Assembly (NCBI GenBank): GCA_903813345.2
Contig: CAIIXF020000003.1
Span: 12,788,931-12,852,930 of the forward strand
Origin: Owenia fusiformis
Lineage: Eukaryota; Annelida; Polychaeta; Sabellida; Oweniidae
Reading direction: 5' to 3'
Length of the DNA stretch: 64,000 nt
The translations under genes and the position numbers were made by a program. Below, one piece after another: positions 24,021-34,487 of this stretch. Under the pieces are notes generated by a model, which was not told the DNA's origin, did not search any database, and saw only the letters and a list, made by a program, of their open reading frames with translations. The number at the start of each line of letters is the position of its first letter. Positions within the stretch are counted from its first letter, which is position 1.

Positions 24021-26195
24021 GATCACAAACATGGCGATTCATGAAAACATTTTTTCGATTTGGTAGGGATTTGTCCATCATTTGCAGGTATGAAGCTTTG
24101 GATTCATTTATTGTGCTACTAAAGTGAATAGGAATTATTTGTCTACAGCTTGGGAGGGTTTGAGACACAAAACTTAGAATTTAACTCATTGTGACAACTT
24201 TTGATGGTTGAGATTCATTTTTGTCCCCCACTTTACATCATGGACTTCTTAGAAGTCCATGTTTACACATTTTTAATTTTTCGTGTAGGATCTGACAATG
24301 TTTTGCTCACCTGCGGCTCTAATCGAAGTATGGTTGTAATAAACAAACTCACCTATGATATCATTAAGAAGGTTGTGAAAAGGTGCCAAGCTTTGTGGTA
24401 TTCATGTAATTCTTGGAATATTCAGAATAAAAATAAAATGCGTATTTTTCAATTTTACTTCCGGGAAGATTATACAGCAAAACACCGAACGTTTCAATTT
24501 TTGGCAATGTTCGTTCTTTTACAACTGCCAATAGAACACAGCGGGATGTTTGCCAATGTATCAAAATCTCCACATTCTGCTCACGGAGATAGACTGGTAC
24601 TTAACCAATGGAGCGAAATGAAAAGCAATTGTAGACTTACTGAATACACACTACCCTACCACGTGACCACGTTTAAAAGGGAGACAGGGTACAGCTAAGT
24701 TGCAAATGGAGGACGTGGGTTTAATTCCATATTTCTGAACGTAAAATACATTTTACATTTATTTTTAGTGTTCTACCAGACATAGAATTGATTCATCAAG
24801 CAGTTTGTAGAATATTGTTGGCAAAAAACCACTATAGGCAAAGATAGATAATAGTGGGCGCAGTGAAGCAAAACTTAATGCAATACACGATACATTTCAG
24901 TAAATCTGTCAACGTACAGGGAGCATGTAAGTTTCCCTTCGAAAATGTTACATTGATATGTAACAAAACCCCAGTAAACTGTTATTTAAACTGCTTGTCA
25001 TCGTGTTATATGTGGATACGTTTTCCAGTATGTTATTCAACTGTACTTTTGTGAATTAATTGTTTTTCTAAAATCCTAAGATGCAAAATAGTCGTCCCGG
25101 AAATGTATCTTTACTTTGCCGTAAGGCATAACATATTGTGAAACATTTTTCCTCTTGTCACAAGGAGGATAATGTTTGTTTCGAGGTGTCTTGTGATGAG
25201 CGTTTCATGATTAAATGCAAAATCACTGGAGCAGATACCATCAAAAAACATCTGACATTCAACACGTCATATAAGACTACATCGATCTGGTATTAGTTTT
25301 TTTACAATAATAGAGAAATACGACGTCATATCACCTCTACAGCAAATCGTGAAGAACAAAATGTCGTGGCATGATGGTATTTTGAACAAACTATTTTAAA
25401 TGATCGGTTTTTGAGGACGGTAGTGAATTAGACCATTCAAGGGGTTATATAGAAAGATTCTTTACATGTAGTTCACGCAATTTTAATTATTCTGAATAGC
25501 GGATAGTCATTAATCCTGATAGCCAATAGTCATTTATCACTTACGTGTTTATATTTAATTTCGTTATTTTATTTCAATTTGATACCCTAGTAACACGTAT
25601 CAGGATACCCTGACTCCCAAGCTGTGCGACTTCTGGCAACTGCTACACCTATATTCCCGGGGAAAACGCTTTTAGAAAAATTGTCAAATATGGTCGTGTG
25701 TGGGCAAACACGGAGGAGGAGGAGAGGGGTGCGTGCATTGTGTGCGACCCTTCATCAGTTGTGTACCTTATTTTTTGTATGAATTTCTTCCGAATAGTTA
25801 TGCTAGAGGGGTTCTGATATTTATTTCTGTTTTCAAATGAAATAATTTCACCCTTGCCCGACTGACTTGTAGATAATGCACGAATCAAATAGCATGGAGA
25901 TCAGATAATCAGATTGATTCGTATTTTCGCAATCAGATGAATTAACTTATTGTTTTCTCTGATTAAAAGGCGGTTTGAAGCTACTTTTACAGGATTTGTA
26001 AATTCGCAATCAGACTAGCTTATTTTAATATTTAGTCAGTGCAAGAGGAGGGGACTATAATGTAGAAAATTGTTTTGGTTTCGACACTAACTGAATAATT
26101 TATCACAATTGTTAAATAAGCAAACAGAAACAGGTTTAAAAAAAATGAGAATAGAGGCAAAAAAGTCTATACATAAAATGTAATTAAAACCCGGG

Positions 26196-26377
26196 AATTA
26201 AAAGCAATTTTAGACTGTTAGGTGATCTCTTCTGTAATCAAGGTGATGTTGGTACACTTCCGCCGTTAGAAAAACAAAGACTAAGACAAAGACTATATAG
26301 CAATTAATCCTTTTGTAATCAATAAATGTTAGATTCTTATTATTTTGTTGGACAATGTTCAGACTTCTGACCAAGAT
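26196..26377 (+). repeat. Diverged segmental duplication, copy 1 (empty site)
   Basis: Matches 26697-26965, starting at AATTAAAAGCAATTTTAGAC. Copy 1 holds a single GCAATTAAT at 26300-26308, where copy 2 has a MITE, so it shows the pre-insertion state. Confidence 0.85.
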
Positions 26378-26696
26378 TAAATCATTTATGTTTGTATTTA
26401 AAAATAGTATTTCAATCAGACAGACGTTCTAATGAGTTAGAAAAATACATTTGTCCATTTCCTCTCAAGAAGTTTTCAAAGGTAATCAAGTCGATTTGTT
26501 TGAGTGTTTAGCATTGTTTTTCATAACTTGACGCTTCCATGAACAGAATGACTTTGAAATGAGTTTTTATAATTTTAGCTTTTATACGGACATGCTTATT
26601 GTATATTTCTATATGAACGTTGTAGTTATGTGATGTAACATCGCCCCCCCCCCAAATTACAGGTATACAAATTTTGGTCGGAATGCATTAACTTGC

Positions 26697-26965
26697 AATT
26701 AAAAGCAATTTTAGACTGTTAGATGATCTCTTATATAATCTAGGTGATGTTGGTACACTTCCGCATTTAAGAAAACAAAGACTAAAACAAAGAGAACTAA
26801 GCAATTAATTACCCTTTGCATTCGTTTGACTTCACTTCTTAAAAGAGAGCTTCGTCTGTAGTTTAACTAGACTCTGCACGCAGGGTAGCAATTAATCCTT
26901 TTGTTATCATTAAATGTTAGATTCTCATTTTTTATTGGACAATATTAAGACTTCTGTCTCCGATT
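26697..26965 (+). repeat. Diverged segmental duplication, copy 2 (with MITE)
   Basis: Second copy of the 26196-26377 segment, interrupted by the 78-bp MITE at 26810-26887. The copies are about 500 bp apart and differ at scattered bases. Confidence 0.85.
26810..26887 (+). mobile_element. Mutator-like MITE, copy 1, 9-bp duplication
   Basis: 78 bp, ends TACCCTTTGC and GCAGGGTA. It is flanked by exact 9-bp copies of GCAATTAAT (26801-26809, 26888-26896). The unoccupied site exists at 26300-26308, which proves the boundaries. Confidence 0.92.
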
Positions 26966-27237
26966 GTTATGCAGGTATGTGTATAAAATCATGTGAACAA
27001 CATTATCGTGGAAACTCCCATATTCATTCTCATAATGTCTTACAGCTATTTCGCAAATGACATAATCCTAAACAACATATGGAAATAATAGTGCAGAACT
27101 GAGCGAAAAGAAAGGTGGAACAAATCAGATTAAGATATTTTATTTTTGAAATGCACAAAGGGCAACAGTTGAAGAACAAAAGTTAAAGGGGTTGTGAAAT
27201 AGATCGTGCTTTTATATGATCCCCTTCTATAGTACCC

Positions 27238-27321
27238 TACCCTTTGCATTCGTTCGACTTCACTTCTCTAATGAGAGTTTCGTCTTCTCGTAGTTTATAA
27301 TTAGACTCTGCACGCAGCGTA
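27238..27321 (+). mobile_element. Mutator-like MITE, copy 2
   Basis: 84 bp, same family, ends TACCCTTTGC and GCAGCGTA. Flanks ATAGTACCC and ATAGTTCCC match at 8 of 9 positions. Confidence 0.85.
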
Positions 27322-27377
27322 ATAGTTCCCCTATTATCCATGTTCATGTTCTCATTTGATTTTTCATCAGTTATGAC

Positions 27378-27509
27378 TTGGTAACATTTGTTCCGATTTT
27401 CATTACGGCGCCCGGCCGATTGAGTATTTTGTTCAGAATTGAATACAATTTTGAACAAAATACTCATCGGCCGGGCGCCGGTGCTGAAAATCTGAGCAAA
27501 TGTGACCAC
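27378..27509. repeat. GC-rich near-perfect hairpin
   Basis: 132 bp with about 60-bp arms meeting at GAATTGAATACAATTTTG. The arms include GGCGCCCGGCCGAT on the left and ATCGGCCGGGCGCC on the right, far more GC-rich than the surroundings. Both strands show similar short reading frames because of the symmetry; these are not genes. Confidence 0.85.
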
Positions 27510-28309
27510 GGCATTATAAAAGCATACTCTTTAATACACGAACAGATTCAAAATGAGACTTTATCTATCAGAGAAATAAAAATGGAAATTTGTATTCTGA
27601 AAATATTAACTGATGCATTGGTTAGTATTAAATATTAAGTTTTACAGTCGGAAACCTCAAGGGGCAGGAAATTTGATTAAACAAAACGCCGGATTAATAT
27701 GTGGACAACTTGCAAATGAAATGTAAGTAACATGACAGAACGAGTATGTACGCCCAATAAATACTTTTATAGTTTTAATGTGCATTCAAAGGACCCCGTT
27801 TGTAAAATTGATAGAAATGAATAGTTTTATTACCGGAAAAAACTGAGAAATATCTACCCGATTCGCCAGAATAGTCATCATCATATCAGTGCGAAAAATT
27901 AGCTATATTTATTTTCTATGCGATATATTGATAGCCTTCCACGATCATGGTCCGTTGACATCATCAACCTTGTGATTTGCCATATGTGATTAACCAACAT
28001 TTTAAAACAATTTAAAGTCGGGGTTGACGTTTCTTGACTTTTCACACTGACATCCAAACAAAACATAATTTGAAAATAAAAGGCATAAAATGGCCATTAA
28101 AAGTACATTTTTGAACAAAAGTATCAACTTATATTACACTGCACGCAAATACAAAGTGAAAAGAACGTCTTCCCGGAGATTGAAATACGGATCGGTAAGT
28201 CAACAAATCTAATTGTTAAATAAACAAGCTTAGCCTATGTCTGCGATTGTTTGTCTGAGTGGCCAGATGTTATCCGTTTCGGATAATAAATTTCTGAGAA
28301 TACTACTAG

Positions 28310-28550
28310 TCAGCTTTCAGTCGGGGGGAGGGGGGGGGGGGGGGGTGCGATCGTCGCATAAAAAATGTTTTTGAAGATTTGTTTTGAATTTTACAAAAAT
28401 TGGTGCAAATTCGTTCAAAATCGAGCTAGAAGCTTCAAATAAAAAGCATTTTAAGACTTTTTTCTTCTATCTAATGGTTCTATTTTCATTGGTTATGGAG
28501 GGGGGGTGCGATCGCACACATCGCATCCCCCTGGCTACGCCTATGCGCTA
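28310..28550. repeat. G-rich repeat with GTGCGATCGCAC motif
   Basis: A poly-G run at about 28322-28346 is followed by GGGTGCGATCGTCGCA; GGGGTGCGATCGCAC and CCCCCTGGCTACGCC follow near 28500-28540. Similar GCGATCGCACCCCCC motifs occur at 48117-48195. Likely degenerate MITE copies; boundaries uncertain. Confidence 0.45.
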
Positions 28551-30776
28551 TATTAATATAACAAGGTTATCATATCATGCCAATAGTTATATGGTTAACT
28601 AATATTAACACAAAATAATAATACACGATAATTAAAAAAATAAACCTCGGTATTCGGGCCTAAAATCCAAGGATACGTGTACCATTACTTAAGTGTAAGC
28701 TGCAATACCATATCGAATACCTGTACCATTACTCAATAATAACCACTAGTAAGACCATAATAACAAGCTTAATAACTAGCTTATCGCAAGTTATTCCATA
28801 CGATTTTGTCTTGTGTATAATCTAGCGTTCTTGTTAATTTAATGACTAAAATGCATTTACGACCTGAAAGCCCGTGTCTAAATCTACTAAATAATGTTTA
28901 CTTTATTTGGATTAAATAACAATTGATGACACCTCAAAGCATCAACAGGCGGCCTTTTTAGTATTATGTTCACTGTTTGCAACGTAAATATACATGAGAT
29001 CGGGACATAGTATGTCTGTATAATCAGCTTACTTTCTCGCTCCCTGTACTATTGAAAAATTTACATTCTTTGTACCCTGTATTGATCAACTTTTGCAGCT
29101 GTGTAGCGTGTACTATGACATATCAAATATTTTAAAATTTAAAACGATATTATTTACATTATTTCTTCAACTATCATATAACTTGGAACATGGACTTCAC
29201 TATTGCACCACTGAAGTTCAGCGAATAGCAATATTGACTCACTCCGAGCACCAAACGTATTAACCTTTTCACTAAGCAGTCGATATACTCAAAAGCGACC
29301 TGATTGAAAGCCCAAAAATTCGCGCATGCGCTATCGAGGTAGGGTAGTGTGGAATAGGCAGGGTCGTCAATGTCAATCGCCTCTCAAAAATTAGAAAAGC
29401 CGATTTAGCTCTCCTGAGTCAAAAATGACTTGTAGTCAAAAAGGACTTGTAGTCTAAGCTCTTCGTTATTTTTCTTCGAATCTCTGCAGAAATTAAACCA
29501 TTGTCATTTTATGAATACATTGGTTGTTTCAAATGAAAAAATCCACCCGAGCAAGTTCATGGGTCACTTTTCATCCCATAAAATTATGTTTTACCCCACC
29601 CCCAGGGAGTAGCAGTGGGGGCGGGGTGGGGGGGGGGGGGTCAAAGCAAAAAAATATTTTGAGGACAGTTCTTCATATGCCACCATTAAACAAGTTTATA
29701 CAATCAGCAGATATAATGAAAAAATAGTTATCAATGTTTTTTATTAATATTTCCTTGCAAAATCAATATTTTAATCACTTGGTTGTAGTAGGCTATTCAT
29801 CTTTTTTGTTAGAGTCACTGCAGAAGTTAAGCCATTCATGATTGTTTTGATTTTAAATGAAAAATTCACCCGATCGAGCAGTCACTTTTTGTCCCAAAAT
29901 TTATGTTTCCCCCCACCCCTGGGGGTAAAACTAAAAGTAAATATTCTGGGCAGACTCTTTCCAAGATTTTCATGAAATAACTGCTACTATTATGTAATAA
30001 TCATTGTAGATCTTTATTGTTCATTGTTACCTTGTAAAATTGATATTTTAACTCTTTCATGCCCACATTTTCAATTTTGTTAACATTGACTGCGAGGATT
30101 TTGATATTTAGTGGTTAACTAGCTATGCATAGATGTTGGCCAGATCGTTTTGTAGTAGGATCTCATAGGCTCAAAGAATAATTCAAAACGTTCCTTATAC
30201 AAAATGGTACCTGTTTCCCCGTGATAGACTTTGTACTTAATTTATAGCTGAGATTCTTATCATTTGGGAGAATTTAAACATTTTTCACCCATTCTTGCAC
30301 CTTGGATCCATTATAACTGCACCAATTTATTATAATCGAAAAATTTTTGGGAGAAATTGTATTTGAGATTGTAAGGAACAGATTGGTAGGTCAATTGAAC
30401 ATGTTACTTGTAATTTTGTCACCCCCATAGATCTGATTCTGCCTATGACGACTCCATTACAGAAAGAATGCAGTGAATCTATCCGTTACAGTGTATTTAG
30501 ACTAAACATCATCTTGTAATATGCAATTGAAAGTTATATAGCTGGTTTTCTATGATACATATTTTAAACAAGCTCGTTTCGAAAGATATTTGGAGCTAAA
30601 ACATGTATGAGGTCATACGTCATTTTCTCCAGCATTATATTGTGTATCGAAATCAAAATTGCGATCACAGACACGAGTATAATCATCCCGTTGACACCAA
30701 CCCGAAATTGAAAATCTCCCGTTTTAAACACGAAACTGAAGCTGGTCGCGATTGGTATCTGAAGTAAACTTATTAG

Positions 30777-30818
30777 TTACCCTGCGTGCAGAGTCTAAGT
30801 CAAACGAATGTAAAGAGT
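30777..30818 (-). mobile_element. Mutator-like MITE, copy 3 (internally deleted)
   Basis: 42 bp only: TACCCTGCGTGCAGAGTCTA joined to AGTCAAACGAATGTAAAGAG and TA. Flanks CTTATTAGT and CTTATTAGC match at 8 of 9. Opposite orientation to copies 1 and 2. Confidence 0.8.
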
Positions 30819-30903
30819 ACTTATTAGCGCTTTGCGCGCATTGATTCATGGACCTGCGTTCACTGTTACTAGTACGTTGTAAAAAACATGCAAGCTTAAT
30901 GTA

Positions 30904-31311
30904 CACGCGGTCCTAACTTCGACCGTTAATTTGAATTTTTGACCTACCAGGTGCTTGAAAATCAAGGATTGCGAGTCTCATAATGCACCGTTCTTCTTCA
31001 AAATTATACCATTAAAAGCAGAACAAAATTGCCTTTCTGTCGGTGCATTACTTTATTGTAAAGAGTCCCTCGTTCTAGCAGCGTTTTGGTCCCCAGCTGT
31101 TGGAAGGCCTTCTTACAGCTGGCGACCAAAATGCCGCTGGAAGTAGGGACTCTGATGAAGAGAATAATGTTCCATCAGAAAGGGATTTGTGTTATGCTTT
31201 GAATGGAACAAGTTTGAAGAAAAACGGTGCAGTATGAGACTCGTAATCCTTGATTTTCAAATATCCGGTAGGTCAAAAATTCAAATTAACGGTCGAAGTT
31301 AGGACCGCGTG
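30904..31311. mobile_element. 408-bp near-perfect foldback element with 5-bp duplication
   Basis: The whole element is one palindrome centred at AAGGCCTT (31104-31111). It begins CACGCGGTCCTAACTTCGAC and ends with the reverse complement, GTCGAAGTTAGGACCGCGTG. ATGTA flanks both sides (30899-30903, 31312-31316). There is no loop and no coding capacity. A transcript would fold into about 200 bp of imperfect double-stranded RNA. Confidence 0.9.
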
Positions 31312-32969
31312 ATGTAGCCAGGAAGAAAATTGTCATTGCAAGATAGAATCCATCCTGTGATCGCAAATCATCAAATTGATGACAATAACGTTTACATTAA
31401 TTGATAGAGGAATATTTCTCAAAGTATGGTAATAAGTGACGATGCAAGCGCCTCGTCTGCCTCATCCTGGCTACGCTAGAGTACGTATTTCGATTTCAGA
31501 TGATCTATATCTCCATGATTTTCTTGTTATACATTTGTATATCTCTTAATAGCAGACTTGATGATGACTTCAATGATGTAAAACATGGTTAGCTTAGATT
31601 TTAAAAGGTTTGAACATTTTACTTTGAAAAAGTTGATTTTAAAGTTATTCGAATGTTTCTCAGTTGAAACTATAGCGGTGTGGGGCCCTGTCTTGAATTA
31701 AAAGCGATCCATTGGCCCTGCTGTCGATAATATTCAACTTTTTAATTTTGAAAATATTAACTAACGATCACATGTATTGATAGACTAAGTTTATTTCATG
31801 GTGATATATTCATTCAAATATATACATATCCATGTCATGTGTGGCAATATGCACATTCGCGTGAACTTCTCTTTTTACATTTTTATGATACATCTGTATA
31901 GTTGTCAATCAAAAGAGGTATTCTTTTGTGTTCTAGTATATACATAATGTATGAATTGTCTAATTTCTGATCCCTTTCAACATCAATACAATGTATAATA
32001 CTGAATTTTGAAAATAATGGCACGCAAAATGTTCCTGTAGCAAGGTTTATCTCTCATTGCTTAATTCCACTTGATCCAATATCATTCAATCCATTTCTGA
32101 GAAGACGCAATATGCTAATTATGGCATATAATATCGCATTGTCTAAAAAAGTATCGTAGCATATTTTGCCTTCGTAGTCACTCCATTTAGGAACATATCT
32201 CAGACCTAACTTGATGTTAAGCGTTCTAAGGTTTCCTTACAATGTTAAGTTTACCTTCATTTCCCATCATGATAAAACATGACATCTCAATTCTTCTCAG
32301 CCCTGAGTTGTTTCAGGTGAAACAGAAAGATGCTATGAGTATCAGAATGTTCATTTCCTGAATTAATGTAAAATGCGATATTTGTTTCGAAACTTTAACT
32401 CATGTCTCCACCTTCTTGTTCATTTGATCGCATTATCATTAGACAAATTTTAAACATGATTCATGTTGATATAGGTATTGCCATAATAGAGTCTTTCCAT
32501 TTTTACTGCAGAGATTGCGAGACTTTCATTTTTGCTGCTCTTGTGGGTAAGTAAGAGGTTTTTCACTGGATGTGAGTACTTATTATCTTATTATCTTTCG
32601 CACAGGTCATTTAGAAATCTACGCGGCACTCCCCTTTTTATCTGGGTTCACTGAAAAAGTAAGAGTGCATGTACATTATTATTATGAAATATTATATAGG
32701 GCACCACAGATGTGTTTAATACAGGTGGTAAACTATGTTTCATATCGTTCATATTTATAGAAAAATTACAATATTCAGCTCAAGAAGAAACAAAATACGA
32801 TAGAACAAAAAACATAGGTATCACATAAAAGCAAAAAGTCGACCCGTTTTAAACTGGTTAGGAATTCTTCATGACAAGGTTTTTAATAAAAGTAATGTAA
32901 CCATTTAAATAGTTTATTATTATCCGTCGATTGCTGTTTCTATGTTTTGAAAATAACGACATGACAACT

Positions 32970-34334
32970 TATAGTCCATGGTATGAAATCTCTAGGACGT
33001 CTAATAAAGGAGTTGGTAGCACACTATAGCGCAGCGATATTTGACCTTACATTAACATACCTACATATGTCCCCTCATCATTTTTATAATAACTGTTCAA
33101 TATACGTCCGGCTTTTAGGCTGAATTATGCCTGCCATTAACAGAGGTCAAAAAATCACCAAAAAATAAAATCCCAATTTTTCACAATTTAGAGTACACGA
33201 TGCAACAGAAAATAATACAAAATGATTTTAAATTATATGATTTAGGTTTCTAAGCTATAAGTTTGAGGTTATTTTTCTTATCAATACCCAAAAATATGTA
33301 ATCAGTGTATCGACATTTTGTATTGTTTCTCAGGTATTAATAAGATAAATGCTAAACATGAATCACTTTTATATTGGAATGACAAATGTTTAAATTATGC
33401 TAGTTTTTCACAAAAGGGGTCTCAATACGTTTTGAGATATGGACTTTTATTCAGCGGTGAAAATTATCAATAAAGGCGGGCCTATTGCTCTTCCTTGACT
33501 AATTGGACGACAGCTAAAATTCTATTTCCCGTAGTTAGATATAGCTCAGTTGCTTATAAAACAACCATCAAGACTTGATCGAATTCATGAATAATTGAGA
33601 AAAATCGTTATCATTATCTTCCTAAAATTTGATTGTATCCAGCGGTAAGGTCAAAGAACAAACAGCCATCAGAAAACTTGATGATAGCCACAAGTAACGT
33701 CGATGAAGAATTTCAAGGCGTTCGATTGCATATGACTCTAATTGATTATTAGACATGCCCTTGGAATATATGAACATTCCAATACCTCTGTAACATTTAA
33801 TTAGATATAAATCTTACCTATTTGCTATTGTATTATGTTTTGTAAAACATGAACAATAATTTGCTATTAGACCCCTTGCGATTATATGGAAAAATTCTGG
33901 TAATAAAATGGTAAGAAAACTAATATGTTCCCAATCATAAATTACCTAAATATTCCACATAGTTTTGTTGAATCGACTTGGCTCATATTTGAAAAATCAA
34001 ACAAAATCTGAAAAACACACTTGCATAATTACACTCATTAAACACCGACATCTACAGTAAAATAAAATAGTATATTTTTAAATTATGATAATTTATTTTT
34101 GTTCGTATGCTTAGAATAACGGTCTGTGTCTTATAAAATGTATAAAAGTTCGAATAAAAATATTTACGTTTTTTTACCCCTTGTGATGAAAGACGTTTTT
34201 CGACCCGAAAGCCGGAAGTTTTTTCAGCAAATGGTATTTTAAAAGAATCATAAGACATGTACACCTTCATAAATATTGCTGCGCTATAGTGTGCTATGGA
34301 TCCTTCATATTCGGAACTCATACCATGGACTATT
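32970..34334. repeat. Inverted repeat pair ~1.3 kb apart
   Basis: Left arm 32970-33046 and right arm 34268-34334 share ATAGTCCATGGTATGA and, about 30 bp further in, AGCACACTATAGCGCAGC, in opposite orientation. The spacer within each arm differs. This could be the terminal repeats of a non-autonomous element. The right arm also gives an in-phase minus-strand reading that might be a tail exon of the neighbouring receptor. Confidence 0.6.
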
Positions 34335-34487
34335 ATGGGCTTTTCTGTTTTGAGTCACCATACTGTATATATTAAAGGATGTTAAATCAAGGCCACAATA
34401 ATCTACAAAACGTCAATCTATATCAAACGTGACAAATGAGAATGGGAGGCCATCACAATTTACAAAAGCTTTAAAATGTACTTTTAC

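Larger units (their letters stand above)
22970..34487. other. Long gene-free region upstream of JAK
   Basis: About 11.5 kb with no exon that could be supported. It must contain the JAK promoter and any 5' UTR exon at its left side. It probably also holds the last exon(s) of the sushi/lectin receptor at its right side. Recognisable content is repeats: foldbacks at 23380, 23905, 27378 and 30904, a diverged duplication at 26196/26697, three Mutator-like MITEs and G-rich repeats near 28310 and 29570. Confidence 0.5.

Noticed and set aside
24201-24698. 165-codon plus-strand open frame upstream of JAK
   Set aside because: No recognisable domain, biased like surrounding AT-rich DNA, and no splice or conservation support.
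27237-27638. Overlapping open frames on both strands with similar proteins
   Set aside because: The similarity is caused by the palindrome at 27378-27509; neither is a gene.
29524-29727. Gly-rich open frame
   Set aside because: It comes from a poly-G/C-rich repeat (a similar segment recurs at 29850-29940) and has no domain.
30955-31146. 63-codon open frame
   Set aside because: It lies entirely within the 408-bp foldback element.
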